NCBI RefSeq assembly: GCF_001641125.1
Contig: NZ_LWLP01000001.1
Location: forward strand, 2,218,715 to 2,282,714
Length of the DNA stretch: 64,000 nt
Origin: Arthrobacter sp. OY3WO11
GTDB taxonomy: Bacteria > Actinomycetota > Actinomycetes > Actinomycetales > Micrococcaceae
Direction of reading: 5' to 3'
Shown: piece after piece, positions 63,580-64,000 of the stretch
Layout: every line of letters starts with the position of its first letter
Position numbering within the stretch: position 1 is the stretch's first letter
The notes under the pieces: model-generated
What the model was told of the DNA's origin: nothing
Databases searched by the model: none
Seen by the model: only the letters and a program-made list of their open reading frames with translations
Program-made: the position numbers and the translations under genes

Positions 63580-64000
63580 GTGGAGCAGCTCACTGCAGAG
63601 TTCGGTGGTTCCCGACGGGCAGGTACCGGTGTTGGCCCTGTCCTGGAAAAATTTCAGGACGTGACGAGGATCGCTGTACTGCGTGGCGGAGGCCTGGGCG
63701 ATCTCGTCTTTGCCATCCCCGCCATATCCGCCCTTAAGGCGGCCTATCCCGACGCATCAATCACGTTGCTGGGCACTCCCGTGCACCAGGCACTGCTTGC
63801 CGCCACCAGAAGTCCCGTAGACGAGGTGTGCATCCTGCCGTTTGCTGAAGGCGTCCGCCCAGGGGAGGAGAACGCGGAGGAGCTGGAAACATTTTTTGAC
63901 GACATGCGAGCAAGGCGGTTCGACCTGGCGGTCCAGCTCCACGGCGGGGGGCGCTACTCAAACCCGTTCCTCCTTCGCCTCGGGGCGCTGCACACGGTGG
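63580..64000 (+). CDS. glycosyltransferase family 9 protein, 5' part
   Basis: The window ends inside this gene, after about 140 residues. After a short N-terminal tail the pattern IAVLRGGGLGDLVFAIPAISALKAAYPDASITLLG is the GT9 (heptosyltransferase-like) N-terminal motif, and RRFDLAVQLHGGGRYSNPFLLRLGA matches the next conserved block. In a Gram-positive it may work on cell-surface glycans. GTG 63580 has AAGGGG five bases ahead. The stop lies outside the window. Confidence 0.83.
   Translation, partial: MEQLTAEFGGSRRAGTGVGPVLEKFQDVTRIAVLRGGGLGDLVFAIPAISALKAAYPDASITLLGTPVHQALLAATRSPVDEVCILPFAEGVRPGEENAEELETFFDDMRARRFDLAVQLHGGGRYSNPFLLRLGALHTV

Overview
The window is about 64 kb of high-GC DNA that reads as the chromosome of an actinobacterium of the Micrococcaceae, most like Arthrobacter or Pseudarthrobacter. 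The reasons are the strong G/C third-position bias, frequent GTG and TTG starts, a sufR-sufB-sufD-Rieske-sufC-sufT operon, CtaA and SURF1 cytochrome-oxidase genes, DUF3099 and DUF4193 genes, a Zn-independent L31, GT4-type glycogen synthase and a fabG4/htdX/fadA2 block like that of mycobacteria. The genus is an inference. Almost everything is ordinary chromosome. The only clear mobile DNA is one IS481-family insertion with a broken transposase. I found no tRNA, rRNA, CRISPR array or prophage.

Layout. 1-4055: a partial gene end, an SDR and a methyltransferase, then a SulP transporter fused to a beta-carbonic anhydrase, with a cluster of TGACA/TGTCA half-sites upstream. 4133-6847: CtaA (haem A synthase) behind a two-gene ABC-2 exporter. 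7053-12236: the SUF iron-sulfur operon under SufR, with a DtxR/IdeR-like box and a short inverted repeat at its promoter; no sufS or sufU is present. 12319-17852: a zinc peptidase, then a B. subtilis YhfT/YhfS-like acyl-CoA ligase and thiolase pair facing a bioY-bioM-bioN biotin transporter. 18036-24912: exported enzymes (multicopper oxidase, alkaline phosphatase, beta-helix protein) and a twice-frameshifted P-loop kinase. 24980-27643: LmeA-like protein, alpha/beta hydrolase and the IS481 element inserted just upstream of the hydrolase.

27797-39288: housekeeping genes: ABC-F, YbaK, SURF1, DUF3099, FabG, a FabI-spaced SDR, SerB, Map, an ABC ATPase, TSUP transporter, SpoU methylase, L31 type B and a lipoate ligase with swapped domains. 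39388-46614: PepN, YeiH, and a three-gene cassette (circularly permuted ATP-grasp, alpha-E, transglutaminase) that is widespread but functionally unresolved. 46746-52043: a lipoprotein, a flavin-binding protein, a zinc-ribbon SDR lacking the usual tyrosine, and divergent glgC/glgA separated by a 12-bp inverted repeat. 52127-58704: a fatty-acid degradation block (acyl-CoA oxidase, TetR, thiolase, FabG4, HtdX) with a near-perfect TetR-type operator in the divergent promoter. 58711-64000: FUSC membrane protein, beta-lactamase-fold hydrolase, glutathionyl-hydroquinone-reductase-like protein, M50 peptidase, DUF4193, and the start of a GT9 glycosyltransferase cut by the window edge.

The most promising leads are the ATP-grasp/alpha-E/transglutaminase cassette, the biotin-linked ligase and thiolase pair whose thiolase lacks a catalytic cysteine, the zinc-ribbon SDR, and several uncharacterised but strong operators. 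None is proven to be a new system from sequence alone.
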